Assembly (NCBI GenBank): GCA_903934035.1
Contig: CAIZMK010000038.1
Location: forward strand, 1 to 32,949
Length of the DNA stretch: 32,949 nucleotides
Direction: 5' to 3'
Source: an uncultured Methylococcaceae bacterium
GTDB taxonomy: Bacteria; Pseudomonadota; Gammaproteobacteria; Methylococcales; Methylomonadaceae
In this document: positions 8,670 through 17,588 of the stretch, in pieces
How positions within the stretch are numbered: position 1 is the first letter of the stretch
Layout of the letters: every line of letters starts with the position of its first letter
The notes under the pieces: model-generated
What the model was told of the DNA's origin: nothing
The model's database searches: none
Seen by the model: the letters and a program-made list of their open reading frames with translations, nothing else
Made by a program: the position numbers and the translations under genes

Positions 8670-10004
8670 TTAATATTTCAAGTGTTTTCCAAAGACATAG
8701 CCTATGTTAAAAATGACCGCATTGGATTCTGCTGTATCTAATAAACCCGAAGCGGCTAGCGCATTATCATTAAGTTGGAAATATTGATAGTTTCCTGACA
8801 ATTCAAACCCCGCCCCCATTTTCCAAGTAACGCCTGCTTGCGCACCAAAGACTGTAGAGTTTAATTTCTGGGTAACCGGATAAGAGCGATCTGCGTATGT
8901 TAGACCTATTTTCGCCGACCATTTAGGTGAAAAGGTGTGGGCCAAAGTAGCAGCATACTTGTCATACCCTACCAATACACCTCCTGGGCTTGGTATAACA
9001 GAACGACTACTTTCAAATGCCATGTCACTATGAGCATCGTTAACCAAATTAACCCGTTTGCTTAATTTGGCTAAATAAACATCTGAAAATGTATTACCTC
9101 TGTTTTCACCAATATGACTTACTACTGCACCAGTTGAGCTTAAAACATTATAGGCTTGAGAAGACTGAGAATTACTTTGAAAGCCGGCAGCAGCCGATAA
9201 TTTCAGCGTATCAGAAAACGAATAGTTTGCCCCTAGCATTGCAATTTCTGTATAAATTTCTTTTGTCCACTGCGGTGAACTTTGTAAAGCACCATTAGAA
9301 ACTAGCTTATCAGTCTCAGCTTCATGAACCAGCAAAAAATCTTTATAGAACATAGAACCTGTAAGCTGTAGGTCTTTGCTAAATTGATGACTGATATCTG
9401 CAGTTGTTGTATGACCTACGACATTTGGAAAAGGCACAGGCGCAAATTCAATGATTTTATCGTACTGGGTATCTCGATATTTATAGGCTAGATTGACTAC
9501 TGTCTTATCGGAAATATGATAAGTGTAATTTGGCTGAATCATCCTTGATACCCTTGGAATTCTTTGAAAAACAAAACCTAGTTCATCATCTGGATCGTCC
9601 ATTGCCGCAGAACTGGTATCCATATTGTATTGAGCATTAAAGCCAACACGGGACTTATTAAAGACATAGCTGTTTTTCATATCAAAAAGCTGATTGAAAT
9701 AATTTAGCTGTGATGCACCCTCATACATTCTATTATTGAAATTAGTATTAATATTGCTATCTAAGCCCCCCGCTTTCAATTTTGAACCCAAAACCACATC
9801 AACGCCCTGCCCCCAAGTATTTGTATGTGGAGCGGTTGTTAAAAATAAATTGCTATTGTATTCATTAACTTCTCTAGCTTCAGCTTTCAGATCTAAATCC
9901 ATTGCAAATACTGATAATGGATTCATTAATAATAAGAGCACTAGAATTTGAGTAGCGGATATTGGGAGGCTTTTAATATTTTTGTATTTCACTTTAGCCA
10001 CCAT
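8670..10004 (-). CDS. Outer-membrane beta-barrel protein (BBP2-like)
   Basis: From the ATG at 10004 the protein has 444 residues. It opens with a signal peptide (MVAKVKYKNIKSLPISATQI, hydrophobic LVLLLLMNPLSVFA, cut before MDLDL). The mature part consists of alternating short strands rich in Y, N, S and G (NLAYKYRDTQYDK, GLTYADRSYPVTQ, FELSGNYQYFQL) and ends in NIGYVFGKHLKY, an aromatic terminus suited to BAM-dependent barrel insertion. It resembles the putative beta-barrel porin families often found near exosortase/PEP-CTERM or capsule genes, but no such cluster is next to it. An in-frame TTG at 10121 would add 39 residues with a second hydrophobic stretch. I prefer 10004 because it places the signal peptide at the N-terminus. 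The cargo or function is unknown. Confidence 0.82.
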   Translation of the reverse strand: MVAKVKYKNIKSLPISATQILVLLLLMNPLSVFAMDLDLKAEAREVNEYNSNLFLTTAPHTNTWGQGVDVVLGSKLKAGGLDSNINTNFNNRMYEGASQLNYFNQLFDMKNSYVFNKSRVGFNAQYNMDTSSAAMDDPDDELGFVFQRIPRVSRMIQPNYTYHISDKTVVNLAYKYRDTQYDKIIEFAPVPFPNVVGHTTTADISHQFSKDLQLTGSMFYKDFLLVHEAETDKLVSNGALQSSPQWTKEIYTEIAMLGANYSFSDTLKLSAAAGFQSNSQSSQAYNVLSSTGAVVSHIGENRGNTFSDVYLAKLSKRVNLVNDAHSDMAFESSRSVIPSPGGVLVGYDKYAATLAHTFSPKWSAKIGLTYADRSYPVTQKLNSTVFGAQAGVTWKMGAGFELSGNYQYFQLNDNALAASGLLDTAESNAVIFNIGYVFGKHLKY

Positions 10005-10137
10005 AAAGACGTATAAATATTTATCTAATGCTAAACTAGCAACTATAAAAATCAAACTCCAAGAAATCAAATGAAATCTCGGCATTGGAGGCAAAATCAG
10101 AAAACCTTGTTTTAAAATCAATCATTCATTATGAACT

Positions 10138-10161
10138 ATGCTCCTAATAAAATAGGAGCAT
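10138..10161. terminator. Perfect 9-bp hairpin downstream of the DUF4239 gene
   Basis: ATGCTCCTA (10138-10146) and TAGGAGCAT (10153-10161) form a perfect stem with loop ATAAAA, in the gap between the DUF4239 gene and the barrel gene, both on the minus strand. No U-run follows in the minus direction, so it may equally be an operator or an mRNA-stability hairpin. Confidence 0.35.
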
Positions 10162-10202
10162 ATAAAATAGATAATTTAAGATTCACAAAAAAATAAAGAA
10201 CT

Positions 10203-11030
10203 CTATTCTTTTACTTTTACTTTTAGCTCATATTCAACCGCTGATGCATTAAGTTTTGAGATTTGGTTTGCAATCGCGTTCGACGATACAGCGGTTTGAC
10301 CTCGAAAAGGAGCATCTAACATGGCCAAAAGTGCAATAGCGATTCCAACTGTTGCCATGTGTGAGCCAATCAACAGACAATTAAGCTTGGTCAATTTATA
10401 ATGAAAATTGAATACCATGGAAACCAATACTAGAGAAATAATCATCACCCAAAATAATGCAGGTACTTGATTATTGGCTTTATCAATTACAGAATCACGC
10501 GATTTATGCAAAGCTTCTAGGTTAGTTTCTAAAGATACCTTGACAGCCTCTTGGTGCTTTGAAGTTGGCTTTAAGTTGTTTATTTCCTGAAATAAATTTC
10601 TTAACTCTGCATCTGTTTTTTGCGATCCAGCTGACGTTATTTCCGATAATAAAGGCCATTCATCATTGACTACGCTAGAAGCAAAATTAATTAATGCGTT
10701 ATGCGCAGCAATCGTTTCTTCATTACCATAAGAAAAAAGTAATTGACCAACATGCCTAATTTGGGACGCTTCTAAATCTACGGCATCGTTAGCCTTCGTC
10801 AAATTACTACGTGCATCACCTATTGAAAACGCCAATATTAACACAGCAAAGCCGAGCAAACTCGTTTGCACTTTTATAGCAAGATCAGCGCTTTCCTTCT
10901 CAAAGGTAAAAGAAACTAGTTTTCGACCAAGTATGAATATAAGAATACTCAAGAGGGCTGCAGTACCACCAAAAACTAATGCAATGATAGAATTTGGAGT
11001 GGAATTAAGAAATAAGTTAAGATAATTCAT
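10203..11030 (-). CDS. DUF4239 (bestrophin-like) membrane protein
   Basis: This 275-residue integral membrane protein has four hydrophobic segments arranged two and two: about 12-35, 52-70, 190-207 and 214-237. Between them lies a soluble helical region of about 115 residues. Following the second segment comes GDARSNLTKANDAVDLEASQIRHVGQLLF, the stretch typical of the DUF4239 family, described as bestrophin-like, and the fourth segment is followed by LDAPFRGQTAVSS, also characteristic (PF.G). A role as an anion channel is suggested for relatives but not established. The ATG at 11030 has no strong ribosome site. The gene reads toward the barrel gene but an 80-base gap with a hairpin separates them, so an operon is uncertain. 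Confidence 0.8.
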   Translation of the reverse strand: MNYLNLFLNSTPNSIIALVFGGTAALLSILIFILGRKLVSFTFEKESADLAIKVQTSLLGFAVLILAFSIGDARSNLTKANDAVDLEASQIRHVGQLLFSYGNEETIAAHNALINFASSVVNDEWPLLSEITSAGSQKTDAELRNLFQEINNLKPTSKHQEAVKVSLETNLEALHKSRDSVIDKANNQVPALFWVMIISLVLVSMVFNFHYKLTKLNCLLIGSHMATVGIAIALLAMLDAPFRGQTAVSSNAIANQISKLNASAVEYELKVKVKE

Positions 11031-11134
11031 AAGTGCTTTAGGGAAGTGGTTAAATAAAACTTAAATATATTACAGAATTTATGGACTGACAATTTTTCAT
11101 TTTAAAAATCATTAGTCTATTACTTTTACTCATT

Positions 11135-11947
11135 CTAAAACTTATCAGATTGAGCCTTAGCTTCTTTACTACCATTAAAATCACCTAACAACTCTCTTGT
11201 TCTAGCTATTAACAACCAGCTATGTTTTTTAAGAGCAGCATCATTAGTTGCCAACACTAAAGCTTTTTTGGCTAAATCTTCCGCCAGCTTTGGCTTAGAC
11301 TGCTTTAACCTTAGTACCGCTAATTTATAATACAAAGTTGCATTTCTCGGCTCTATTCTTATGGCACGCTCAATCGTGGTCGTTGCCGCCTCAAGATCCC
11401 CAGATTTAGAACTTTGATTAGCAGCCGACGCTAAAGCATTAACAGCCGGTGACAACGGAGCAAAAGAATCTAAGGGCGAAAACTTAGCCTGTTGCATAGA
11501 AGTAGAAGCAGCAGGAGACTCTATCACTTCTTGTTTTGGGGTCGGAATAGCTGAATTTTCTACTGGGCGTTCTACACGATTTTCTGAGGGCAAGGTATTG
11601 ATGTCTTGCTCAGACAATGTCGATTCTTGCTTTGTAGATGCTGCGACCTGCTCTTGCTGGATGGGTATTAAAGGTTCTATTGGAACATCTACTGGCGCCA
11701 AAGCTTGTATTGGCTCAGCAAGCGGCGTAGTCGTTAATACTTCAGGAATCTCCTGTTTTACAGGCGGCTGTTCTATCTGCTTAACAACTTTAGGTTTAGG
11801 CTTAACTTTGACTACTTTTGACGGCGGTTTACTATAAACCTTAGCGCCATTACCATAAACAGGAGCCGGTGGCTGCGTATCAAAAAAAGACGAACACCCA
11901 GCGATAAAAACAGACAAAGAGCCTATTAGTAAAAATCGTTTAAACAT
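11135..11947 (-). CDS. Lipoprotein with C-terminal tetratricopeptide repeats
   Basis: The 270-residue protein starts with a lipoprotein signal, MFKRFLLIGSLSVFIAGC, with lipobox IAGC and lipidated Cys18. Residues 24-170 form a low-complexity Pro/Val/Lys/Gln-rich spacer (PPAPVYG, KVVKVKPKPKVVKQ) without evident fold, probably spanning the periplasm. From about 180 there are two tetratricopeptide units: GDLEAATTTIERAIRIEPRNATLYYKLAVLRLKQSKPKLAEDLAKKALVLA in sense, followed by a degenerate third. It likely scaffolds an envelope complex, partner unknown. It lies 45 bases downstream of ssb on the same strand and may be co-transcribed with it. Confidence 0.86.
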   Translation of the reverse strand: MFKRFLLIGSLSVFIAGCSSFFDTQPPAPVYGNGAKVYSKPPSKVVKVKPKPKVVKQIEQPPVKQEIPEVLTTTPLAEPIQALAPVDVPIEPLIPIQQEQVAASTKQESTLSEQDINTLPSENRVERPVENSAIPTPKQEVIESPAASTSMQQAKFSPLDSFAPLSPAVNALASAANQSSKSGDLEAATTTIERAIRIEPRNATLYYKLAVLRLKQSKPKLAEDLAKKALVLATNDAALKKHSWLLIARTRELLGDFNGSKEAKAQSDKF

Positions 11948-11992
11948 ATCACCCCATTATTCGTTATATAAAGCAGTCTATTTACAACCCAA

Positions 11993-12490
11993 TTAAAATG
12001 GTATGTCGTCATCAAAATCATCATAAGTCGGTGGTGCTGGCGGCATATTACTAGCATGATTAGCTGGCTTCGCTGCTTGAGCTGAATAAGCTGGCTTGGG
12101 TGCCGAAGATGCAGAATAATCTGAAGGTGCTTGATCTCCGCCCATGTTGGCTGTACCGCCACTACGACTACCTAACATGTGCATTTCATCTGCCACTATT
12201 TCTGTAGTATAACGATCTAGTCCCGCTTGATCTTGCCATTTACGAGTTCGCAAATGGCCTTCTATATAAACTTGACTGCCTTTTTTTAAATATTCACCGG
12301 CTATTTCTGCTAAACGCCTAAAAAATACCACTCGATGCCATTCAGTAGATTCTTTTCTTTCACCGGTTTGCCTATCTTTCCAACGCATGGACGTTGCCAA
12401 GGTTATATTAGCAACCGCATCGCCAGTTGGCATATATTTCACCTCAGGATCAGCACCTAAGTTACCGATCAATGTCACTTTATTTAGCAT
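11993..12490 (-). CDS. ssb: Single-stranded DNA-binding protein
   Basis: SSB coats single-stranded DNA in replication, recombination and repair and recruits partners through its tail. The 165 residues begin [23 protein letters not shown] and continue with the OB-fold signature [36 protein letters not shown] and [11 protein letters not shown] (about 1-110). A Gly/Ala/Pro/Ser-rich linker follows, and the chain ends in the acidic tip DDDIPF that binds exonuclease I, PriA, RecQ and others. AGGAAT about eight bases before the ATG is a fair ribosome site. It lies between ispG upstream and a TPR lipoprotein downstream, not next to uvrA as in E. coli. Confidence 0.97.
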   Translation of the reverse strand: MLNKVTLIGNLGADPEVKYMPTGDAVANITLATSMRWKDRQTGERKESTEWHRVVFFRRLAEIAGEYLKKGSQVYIEGHLRTRKWQDQAGLDRYTTEIVADEMHMLGSRSGGTANMGGDQAPSDYSASSAPKPAYSAQAAKPANHASNMPPAPPTYDDFDDDIPF

Positions 12491-12507
12491 ACCTATTCCT
12501 ATAAATA

Positions 12508-12521
12508 GTCACTATCGTGAC
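12508..12521. promoter_or_regulatory. Small palindrome upstream of ssb
   Basis: GTCAC-TATC-GTGAC lies 18-31 bases before the ssb start codon. It could be an operator or a 5'-leader hairpin. It does not fit the LexA consensus (CTG-N10-CAG), so I make no regulator claim. Confidence 0.25.
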
Positions 12522-12588
12522 CATAATTAATCAAACAATTATTTAAGCTAATTTTAAACAGCCCTCATACAAATACGGTCGATATATT

Positions 12589-13812
12589 TTAAGATTTAAC
12601 TGAGTAATGCGATTCGATATAGCGTTGCACGATTTCTTGAAATTCTTCGGCAATTCTATCACCTTTAAGGGTGACTGTTTTTTCGCCATCTTCATAAACA
12701 GGGGCAACTGGTGTTTCTCCAGTTCCTGGCAAACTAATGCCAATGTTTGCACTTTTACTTTCACCAGGACCATTCACCACACAGCCCATCACTGCAATTT
12801 CCATGGCTTCAACACCAGGATACTGGTTGCGCCAAATTGGCATTTGATCGCGTAGATAGGTTTGAATATCCATCGCTAGTTTTTGAAAATAATCACTAGT
12901 AGTACGACCACAACCCGGACAAGAAATAACCATCGGTGTAAATGAACGAAAGCCCATAGTTTGAAGTATTTCTTGACCCACGATGACTTCTTGAGTTCTG
13001 GACGCGCCTGGCTCTGGCGTTAAAGAAATTCGGATAGTGTCACCGATGCCTTGTTGCATCAGTACTGATAATGCCGCAGCTGATGAAACAATACCTTTAG
13101 AGCCCATACCGGCTTCAGTTAAGCCCAAATGCAAAGCGTAATCACAGCGACTAGATAAGTCTTGATAAATATTAATCAGCTCTTGTACGTTACTAATTTT
13201 GCATGAAAGTATAATTTTGTTTTTAGCTAAACCAATTTCTTCAGCTTTAGCGGCACTTTCTAAAGCCGATAAAACGATAGCTTTACGAGTAATCGCAGGT
13301 AAAGATTCGGGATGTTGCAACAATCTATTGTCATCTAAAAGTCGAGTTAATACCGCTTGATCTAAACTACCACCATTAACACCAATACGAACTGGCTTAT
13401 CATATTGGCAAGCAAATTCTATCATTTGCTGAAATTGCGGATCACGACTCTTGCCACGACCTACGTTACCTGGATTAATACGATATTTATCTAAAGCCGC
13501 CGCACAATCTGGGTATTTCTCTAATAATTTATGGCCATTAAAATGAAAGTCCCCAACTATCGGGACTATGCAACCTTGCTGATTTAATTTATTTTTAATC
13601 TCTGCAACTGCTTTAGCCGCCTCTTCTGAATTGACCGTAATTCGAACCAGTTCAGAGCCCGCAGTCGCGAGTTCGATAATTTGATTGACCGTAGCAGATA
13701 CATTAGCAGTATCTGTATTGGTCATAGACTGGACAACAATAGGAGCGCCGCCACCGACTTTAACATCGCCGACTAAAACTTGATGAGTGATTTTTCTTAG
13801 GCTAATTGACAT
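12589..13812 (-). CDS. ispG: 4-hydroxy-3-methylbut-2-en-1-yl diphosphate synthase (flavodoxin/ferredoxin)
   Basis: IspG (GcpE) converts methylerythritol cyclodiphosphate to HMBDP in the MEP isoprenoid pathway, using a [4Fe-4S] cluster. The N-terminal TIM barrel shows [39 protein letters not shown] and the later [16 protein letters not shown]. Cluster ligands are visible: C298 and C301 (SCPGCGRT), C344 (GCVVNGPGE) and E351. The distance between the CPGC pair and the third Cys (43 residues) and the total length of 407 residues are longer than in E. coli IspG (372). This fits the longer form common in beta- and some gammaproteobacteria. The end IESHYSVKS is intact. It lies between mfnB (95 bases upstream) and ssb (98 bases downstream). 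Confidence 0.97.
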   Translation of the reverse strand: MSISLRKITHQVLVGDVKVGGGAPIVVQSMTNTDTANVSATVNQIIELATAGSELVRITVNSEEAAKAVAEIKNKLNQQGCIVPIVGDFHFNGHKLLEKYPDCAAALDKYRINPGNVGRGKSRDPQFQQMIEFACQYDKPVRIGVNGGSLDQAVLTRLLDDNRLLQHPESLPAITRKAIVLSALESAAKAEEIGLAKNKIILSCKISNVQELINIYQDLSSRCDYALHLGLTEAGMGSKGIVSSAAALSVLMQQGIGDTIRISLTPEPGASRTQEVIVGQEILQTMGFRSFTPMVISCPGCGRTTSDYFQKLAMDIQTYLRDQMPIWRNQYPGVEAMEIAVMGCVVNGPGESKSANIGISLPGTGETPVAPVYEDGEKTVTLKGDRIAEEFQEIVQRYIESHYSVKS

Positions 13813-13846
13813 GGTCTGAATCTTTTAAAAAGTTGCAATTGAGAAA

Positions 13847-13852
13847 ATTATA
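13847..13852 (-). promoter_or_regulatory. Candidate -10 box for ispG
   Basis: On the minus strand the sequence reads GCGTATAATTTTC, with a perfect TATAAT about 35 bases before the ispG ATG. A -35 match 17 bases further upstream (TCTGCT) is poor, so the promoter is tentative. Confidence 0.35.
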
Positions 13853-13907
13853 CGCGATACCTTCTTTTGAGCAGAATTAAATCGTCTATTTAATAGCGCT
13901 CTATTAT

Positions 13908-14597
13908 TTACGATATACTTGCAGCCTGCATAACTTCTTTAATGGCGCTAACAGCCTGCACATTTAATTGCCCTACTCTATTATGTTCCTGACACAATGC
14001 GCCTCTAAAACCTAGATAGTCAGGATGATAAGCAATGAGTTCAGGTATGTCTCTTAATCTCAAGGAACCAGCCAATCCACACAGCAATTGTAGCTCTTTC
14101 GCTTGAGACACAAATGTTGCAATCTGCTCTGCCGCCAGCACTTGTGTTAATGAACCTTGTTGTTTGTCCATGGTATCCAGCATTACACCAACAAAGCCCG
14201 ATGCTTTTAGCGTTGCCAGAATAGTTAAATCGGGCTGAGTATCGGCGAATAACACAGCAATGAGTGCCTGTTTTTGTGGCACTAATGTACTTAGTTTTTT
14301 GAGCGTTCCCAGCCAATCATCACCCGGAAAAAAACCAATTTTTATATAATCCACACCGGTTTCGGCCATTGTGTGCACGGCATTAAAAACAATTTCAGGC
14401 TGCATAGGTAAATCACCAATGGTTGCACTAACGGGTCTACGCCCAGCAATGACTGCAACTATTTGTTTAATATCATCCAAGTCTAAGGCACCTAAAGCAC
14501 CTAAGGCCGGTTGCTTAAGATCAATAATATTAACCTCGGCGCTTAATACCAGCAAGGCTTCATCAACGCTATTTACACTAGCCAACATACCTGTCAT
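13908..14597 (-). CDS. mfnB: (5-formylfuran-3-yl)methyl phosphate synthase (DUF556 family)
   Basis: In methanogens MfnB makes the furan precursor of methanofuran from two molecules of glyceraldehyde 3-phosphate. Bacterial homologues occur in methylotrophs that use the tetrahydromethanopterin C1 pathway and its methanofuran-like carrier. The 229 residues form a TIM-barrel-type protein: MLASVNSVDEA at the start, EVNIIDLKQPALGALGA with K28, VDYIKIGFF with K86, MLDTMDKQQGSL and LLCGLAGSLR. K28, K86 and the Asp/Lys of LDTMDK sit where this family has its conserved catalytic lysines and aspartate, from memory of the archaeal enzyme. Its start overlaps the stop of the DUF447 gene as ATGA, so the two are coupled. 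This is the best taxonomic marker in the window for a methylotroph. Confidence 0.88.
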   Translation of the reverse strand: MTGMLASVNSVDEALLVLSAEVNIIDLKQPALGALGALDLDDIKQIVAVIAGRRPVSATIGDLPMQPEIVFNAVHTMAETGVDYIKIGFFPGDDWLGTLKKLSTLVPQKQALIAVLFADTQPDLTILATLKASGFVGVMLDTMDKQQGSLTQVLAAEQIATFVSQAKELQLLCGLAGSLRLRDIPELIAYHPDYLGFRGALCQEHNRVGQLNVQAVSAIKEVMQAASIS

Positions 14598-15157
14598 GCC
14601 AAACTTCCTACTTTATGTTGGGCTATTTTTGCCATCAACCATTCCCATGCTTCCCATTCTTTTGGCCCGGCTGTTTTTTCTACCGCTATGCGTAAATAAT
14701 CAATCTCAGTGTCTATTTTATCTATCGGCAGCCATTCTATTCGACTAATTAATATAGCCGCTTCTAAAACCGAATGTTGCGCACGATTGTAGCCTTTAAA
14801 AGGTGCATGATTGACACTATGTATTGCTTTACAGATTATGCGAGGGCGAACACTATCATCTTCTATTTTGATGACTTCAAGTTCCGCATGAGACAATGCA
14901 CAAGCTAAAACCTGTCCTTTGATTTGTTCTGCCTGAGTACTAGGCCAATCACGCCGTCCTGTTAAGCAACCTGCGAAAATACGGACATCATCAGTGTAAT
15001 TAAGTACCGCCACTTTGGTTTCAAGTAGATTATCAAGAGTCGTTGAGGGCTTAAATGGCAAGATAATGAAATCATCACCCTCGATATGCACACCCATCGG
15101 TGCAATATGCGTCACGCCTAAATTATTCTGCGTGGTCACTATGGTTTCTTGAATCAT
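14594..15157 (-). CDS. DUF447 family protein, linked to C1-carrier genes
   Basis: This 187-residue protein belongs to the DUF447 family, a flavin-reductase-like split-barrel group shared by methanogens and methylotrophs. Diagnostic stretches are ETIVTTQNNLGVTHIAPMGV at the N-terminus, the ILPFKPSTTLDNL segment, NYTDDVRIFAGCLTGRRDWP and FKGYNRAQHSVLEAAILISR. A helical C-terminal part follows (PKEWEAWEWLMAKI). Members are encoded in the methylotroph gene sets for tetrahydromethanopterin or methanofuran, but their exact reaction is not known to me. It is four bases downstream of cysH and overlaps mfnB by ATGA, so all three are probably one transcript. Confidence 0.85.
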   Translation of the reverse strand: MIQETIVTTQNNLGVTHIAPMGVHIEGDDFIILPFKPSTTLDNLLETKVAVLNYTDDVRIFAGCLTGRRDWPSTQAEQIKGQVLACALSHAELEVIKIEDDSVRPRIICKAIHSVNHAPFKGYNRAQHSVLEAAILISRIEWLPIDKIDTEIDYLRIAVEKTAGPKEWEAWEWLMAKIAQHKVGSLA

Positions 15158-15161
15158 TTTG

Positions 15162-15884
15162 CTAATCTTTTATGTTTGCAGCATGTAAGCCACACTCTTT
15201 TTTAGAACCCGACTCCCACCACCATCGCCCGACTCTTTCATGCTGATTAGGCAATACAGCACGAGTACAAGGCTCACAGCCTATACTGATATAACCTTTT
15301 TCATGCAATTCGTTATAAGGCACTTGGTAGGCTTCAATATAATCCCACACTTGAGCCGAGCTCCAGTTTAATAAAGGATTAAATTTAACGAGCGCTCGAT
15401 CATTAACAGAAAATGCAGCGTCTATTTGTACTTCAGGAATCTCTTGTCGTGTATCCAAACTTTGATCTTTACGCTGACCAGTAATCCAAGCGTCAAGTTG
15501 TGCTAGCTTACGTTTTAAAGGCTCGACTTTACGAATACCACAACATTGTTGATGACCTTCTTCATAGAAGCTAAACAAACCTTTTTCTTTTACAAAATTG
15601 TCCAACACCTCTCTATCTGGTGTTAATAATTCTATGTCTATTTGGTAATGCTTACGTACTTTTTCTAGATAGCGATAAGTTTCTGGATGCAAGCGTCCAG
15701 TATCTAAAGAAAATACCGATACGTTTTTACTGATTTTTAAAGCCATATCAATCAGCACCACATCTTCTGCACCGCTAAACGAAATAGCGATATTATCGAA
15801 TTGTTCTAAGGCTTTCTTTAAAATAGTGCGAGGATTTTTATCTGCTAATTCAGTTTGCAACAACTGTATATTGAAAGAAGTCAT
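15162..15884 (-). CDS. cysH: Assimilatory adenylyl-sulfate (APS) reductase, thioredoxin-dependent
   Basis: CysH reduces activated sulfate to sulfite in cysteine synthesis. The 240 residues show the nucleotide-binding [15 protein letters not shown] at 35-49 and [13 protein letters not shown] at 58-70. The pair C114-C115 (HQQCCGIRK) and C203-x2-C206 (GCEPCTRAV) are the four ligands of a [4Fe-4S] cluster, which marks the APS-using branch rather than the cluster-free PAPS reductase of E. coli. The catalytic Cys is C231 in KKECGLH. The gene sits between gshA (56 bases upstream) and the DUF447/mfnB pair (4 bases downstream). No other cys genes are in view. The link to C1-carrier genes is unusual. 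Confidence 0.95.
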   Translation of the reverse strand: MTSFNIQLLQTELADKNPRTILKKALEQFDNIAISFSGAEDVVLIDMALKISKNVSVFSLDTGRLHPETYRYLEKVRKHYQIDIELLTPDREVLDNFVKEKGLFSFYEEGHQQCCGIRKVEPLKRKLAQLDAWITGQRKDQSLDTRQEIPEVQIDAAFSVNDRALVKFNPLLNWSSAQVWDYIEAYQVPYNELHEKGYISIGCEPCTRAVLPNQHERVGRWWWESGSKKECGLHAANIKD

Positions 15885-15940
15885 GAATGTATTTGTTTTA
15901 AATTAATGGAGAGCTAAGGGTCTATTAACCCGCTTAGATT

Positions 15941-17527
15941 TTAGTGCTGTGCAAAATATTGCGCCAAGAAATCATCAAAAGGAATTTGTGGCTGATTTTC
16001 TATATCCTGCTGCTTAATAACAGAAGCCTTTGCTATGTCGTCAAACTGATCAGATAGGGTTTTATCTAACTTATTTTGTTTAAAATACTGCTCATGCTCC
16101 TTCGACTTAGTTAAAGCAAAGCGGCTAAAAGGTTGGCAGGTTTGGGTCATGCCTTCTAATATTCGTGCTGAAGCCGTTTTTTGTGGATCGATAACTAATG
16201 CCATCTGCTCATCTAAAGCGGCACTATAAGGCTTATCAACAATATCTTTATCGAGAATATTACAAACTGGGCGCATAGACTCTAAAATTTCCGTCGCCCA
16301 ATCCTGCAAGCCAATAGTCTGATCAGCTCTTTGCAATTGCAGTCCTGGCTTTCTACCCTCATTAGCGACCGCCAACTGATTAGCATTATTGACCTGATGA
16401 TCTTGATCTAAATTATAAGGACTGTCTTTGAGTAAACAGGTCAATAACAGCGCCTCAATAAATCGAGCTTTGCCTATGTCTATGCCGATAGGGTTAAATA
16501 AATCTAAATCCAAAGAACGCATTTCAATATAACGCACGCCTCGACGACTTAGCGCTAAGGTTGGCTTTTCACCAGAATTAATGATTTGCTTAGGACGAAT
16601 GGTGCTATAAAACTCATTTTCAATCTGTAAGATATTACTATTAAGCTGGCGATATTCACCCTGCACCACGACACCGATTTTTTCATACTCTGGATAAGGT
16701 GTAGCGATAGCATCACCCAAGCTCTTAACATAGCCCGACAATGAGTTGTAATCAATTTTTAGATTAGCTTGGTTTTTACTTTTATAACCGATATCACTCA
16801 TACGCAATGACGTAGCATAAGGATGATAAAGCGTACCTTTATCAAATTCTTCAAATTGCCGCATTAGTTCTGGGCGACTTTTAAAGAAGTTTTTACAGAT
16901 GGCTGGCGACGCGCCAAACAAATACAGGATTAACCAACCTAAACGCTGAAAATTCCTGATTAAACCAAAGTAAGCTTCTGAGGTAAACGCTTCTAAGCTA
17001 AGTTGACTAGACTCTTGTCGATGTAACTCAATTAACAAGGATTGGGGCACAGAGTAATTAAAATGAATACCTGCAATCGCTTGCATGGTTCTACCATAGC
17101 GATGCCATAGACCGTGTCGATAAACATGCTTCATACGTCCTATATTCGAAGGGCCATATTCAGCAATTGGTATACTTTCATCACCGTCAATGCCACAAGG
17201 CATACTGGCATTTAACAGTATTTCATCATCTAAATGTTCATAAACATACTGATGAACCTGATGCAAAGTGACCAAGGTATCTTGAATATCCGAAAAAGCA
17301 GGTGTAATCAATTCGATCAACGCTTCTGAATAATCGGTGGTTATAGTCGGATGCGTTAAGGCAGAACCTAAAGCTAAAGGATGGGGTGCTTGAGAAATCA
17401 AACCATTATTAGCAATACGTAGACTTTCTTTTTCTATGCCTTTAAGACCGCCACAGAGCAGGGCCTGAGGGTCATTAGCCAGAACTTTTTCTAGGCGAGG
17501 CATAAGCTGATTGTTAAATTGAGTCAT
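15941..17527 (-). CDS. gshA: Glutamate-cysteine ligase
   Basis: GshA joins glutamate and cysteine with ATP, the first step of glutathione synthesis. The 528 residues follow the E. coli-type enzyme (518 residues) throughout: GIEKESLRI, PLALGSALTHPTITTDYSEALIELITP, SMPCGIDGDESIPIAEYG, SNIGRMKHVYRHGL, HFNYSVP, YLFGASPAICKNF, LRMSDIGY, LQIENEFYSTIRPK, YIEMRSLDLDLFNPIGID and EGRKPGL. The C-terminal LAQYFAQH is intact. The ATG at 17527 gives the natural N-terminus but has no clear ribosome site. It diverges from recQ, and a minus-strand TATAAT at 17569-17574 lies 42 bases upstream of the start. It may run into cysH, 56 bases on. Confidence 0.97.
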   Translation of the reverse strand: MTQFNNQLMPRLEKVLANDPQALLCGGLKGIEKESLRIANNGLISQAPHPLALGSALTHPTITTDYSEALIELITPAFSDIQDTLVTLHQVHQYVYEHLDDEILLNASMPCGIDGDESIPIAEYGPSNIGRMKHVYRHGLWHRYGRTMQAIAGIHFNYSVPQSLLIELHRQESSQLSLEAFTSEAYFGLIRNFQRLGWLILYLFGASPAICKNFFKSRPELMRQFEEFDKGTLYHPYATSLRMSDIGYKSKNQANLKIDYNSLSGYVKSLGDAIATPYPEYEKIGVVVQGEYRQLNSNILQIENEFYSTIRPKQIINSGEKPTLALSRRGVRYIEMRSLDLDLFNPIGIDIGKARFIEALLLTCLLKDSPYNLDQDHQVNNANQLAVANEGRKPGLQLQRADQTIGLQDWATEILESMRPVCNILDKDIVDKPYSAALDEQMALVIDPQKTASARILEGMTQTCQPFSRFALTKSKEHEQYFKQNKLDKTLSDQFDDIAKASVIKQQDIENQPQIPFDDFLAQYFAQH

Positions 17528-17556
17528 AGAGTGGGCTAGTATTTACTGCTGTCCTG

Positions 17557-17574
17557 TATAATCGCCGTATTATA
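17557..17574. promoter_or_regulatory. Overlapping divergent -10 boxes for recQ and gshA
   Basis: In the 61-base gshA-recQ gap a perfect TATAAT lies on the plus strand at 17557-17562 (for recQ) and another on the minus strand at 17569-17574 (for gshA). Their -35 regions are poor matches. The two polymerase footprints would overlap, so the promoters should compete. Confidence 0.45.
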
Positions 17575-17588
17575 GAGGGTTTACCTCA

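Noticed and set aside
10005-10121. TTG-initiated 39-residue extension of the barrel protein
   Set aside because: It would place a second hydrophobic stretch before a standard signal peptide; the ATG at 10004 explains the protein better.
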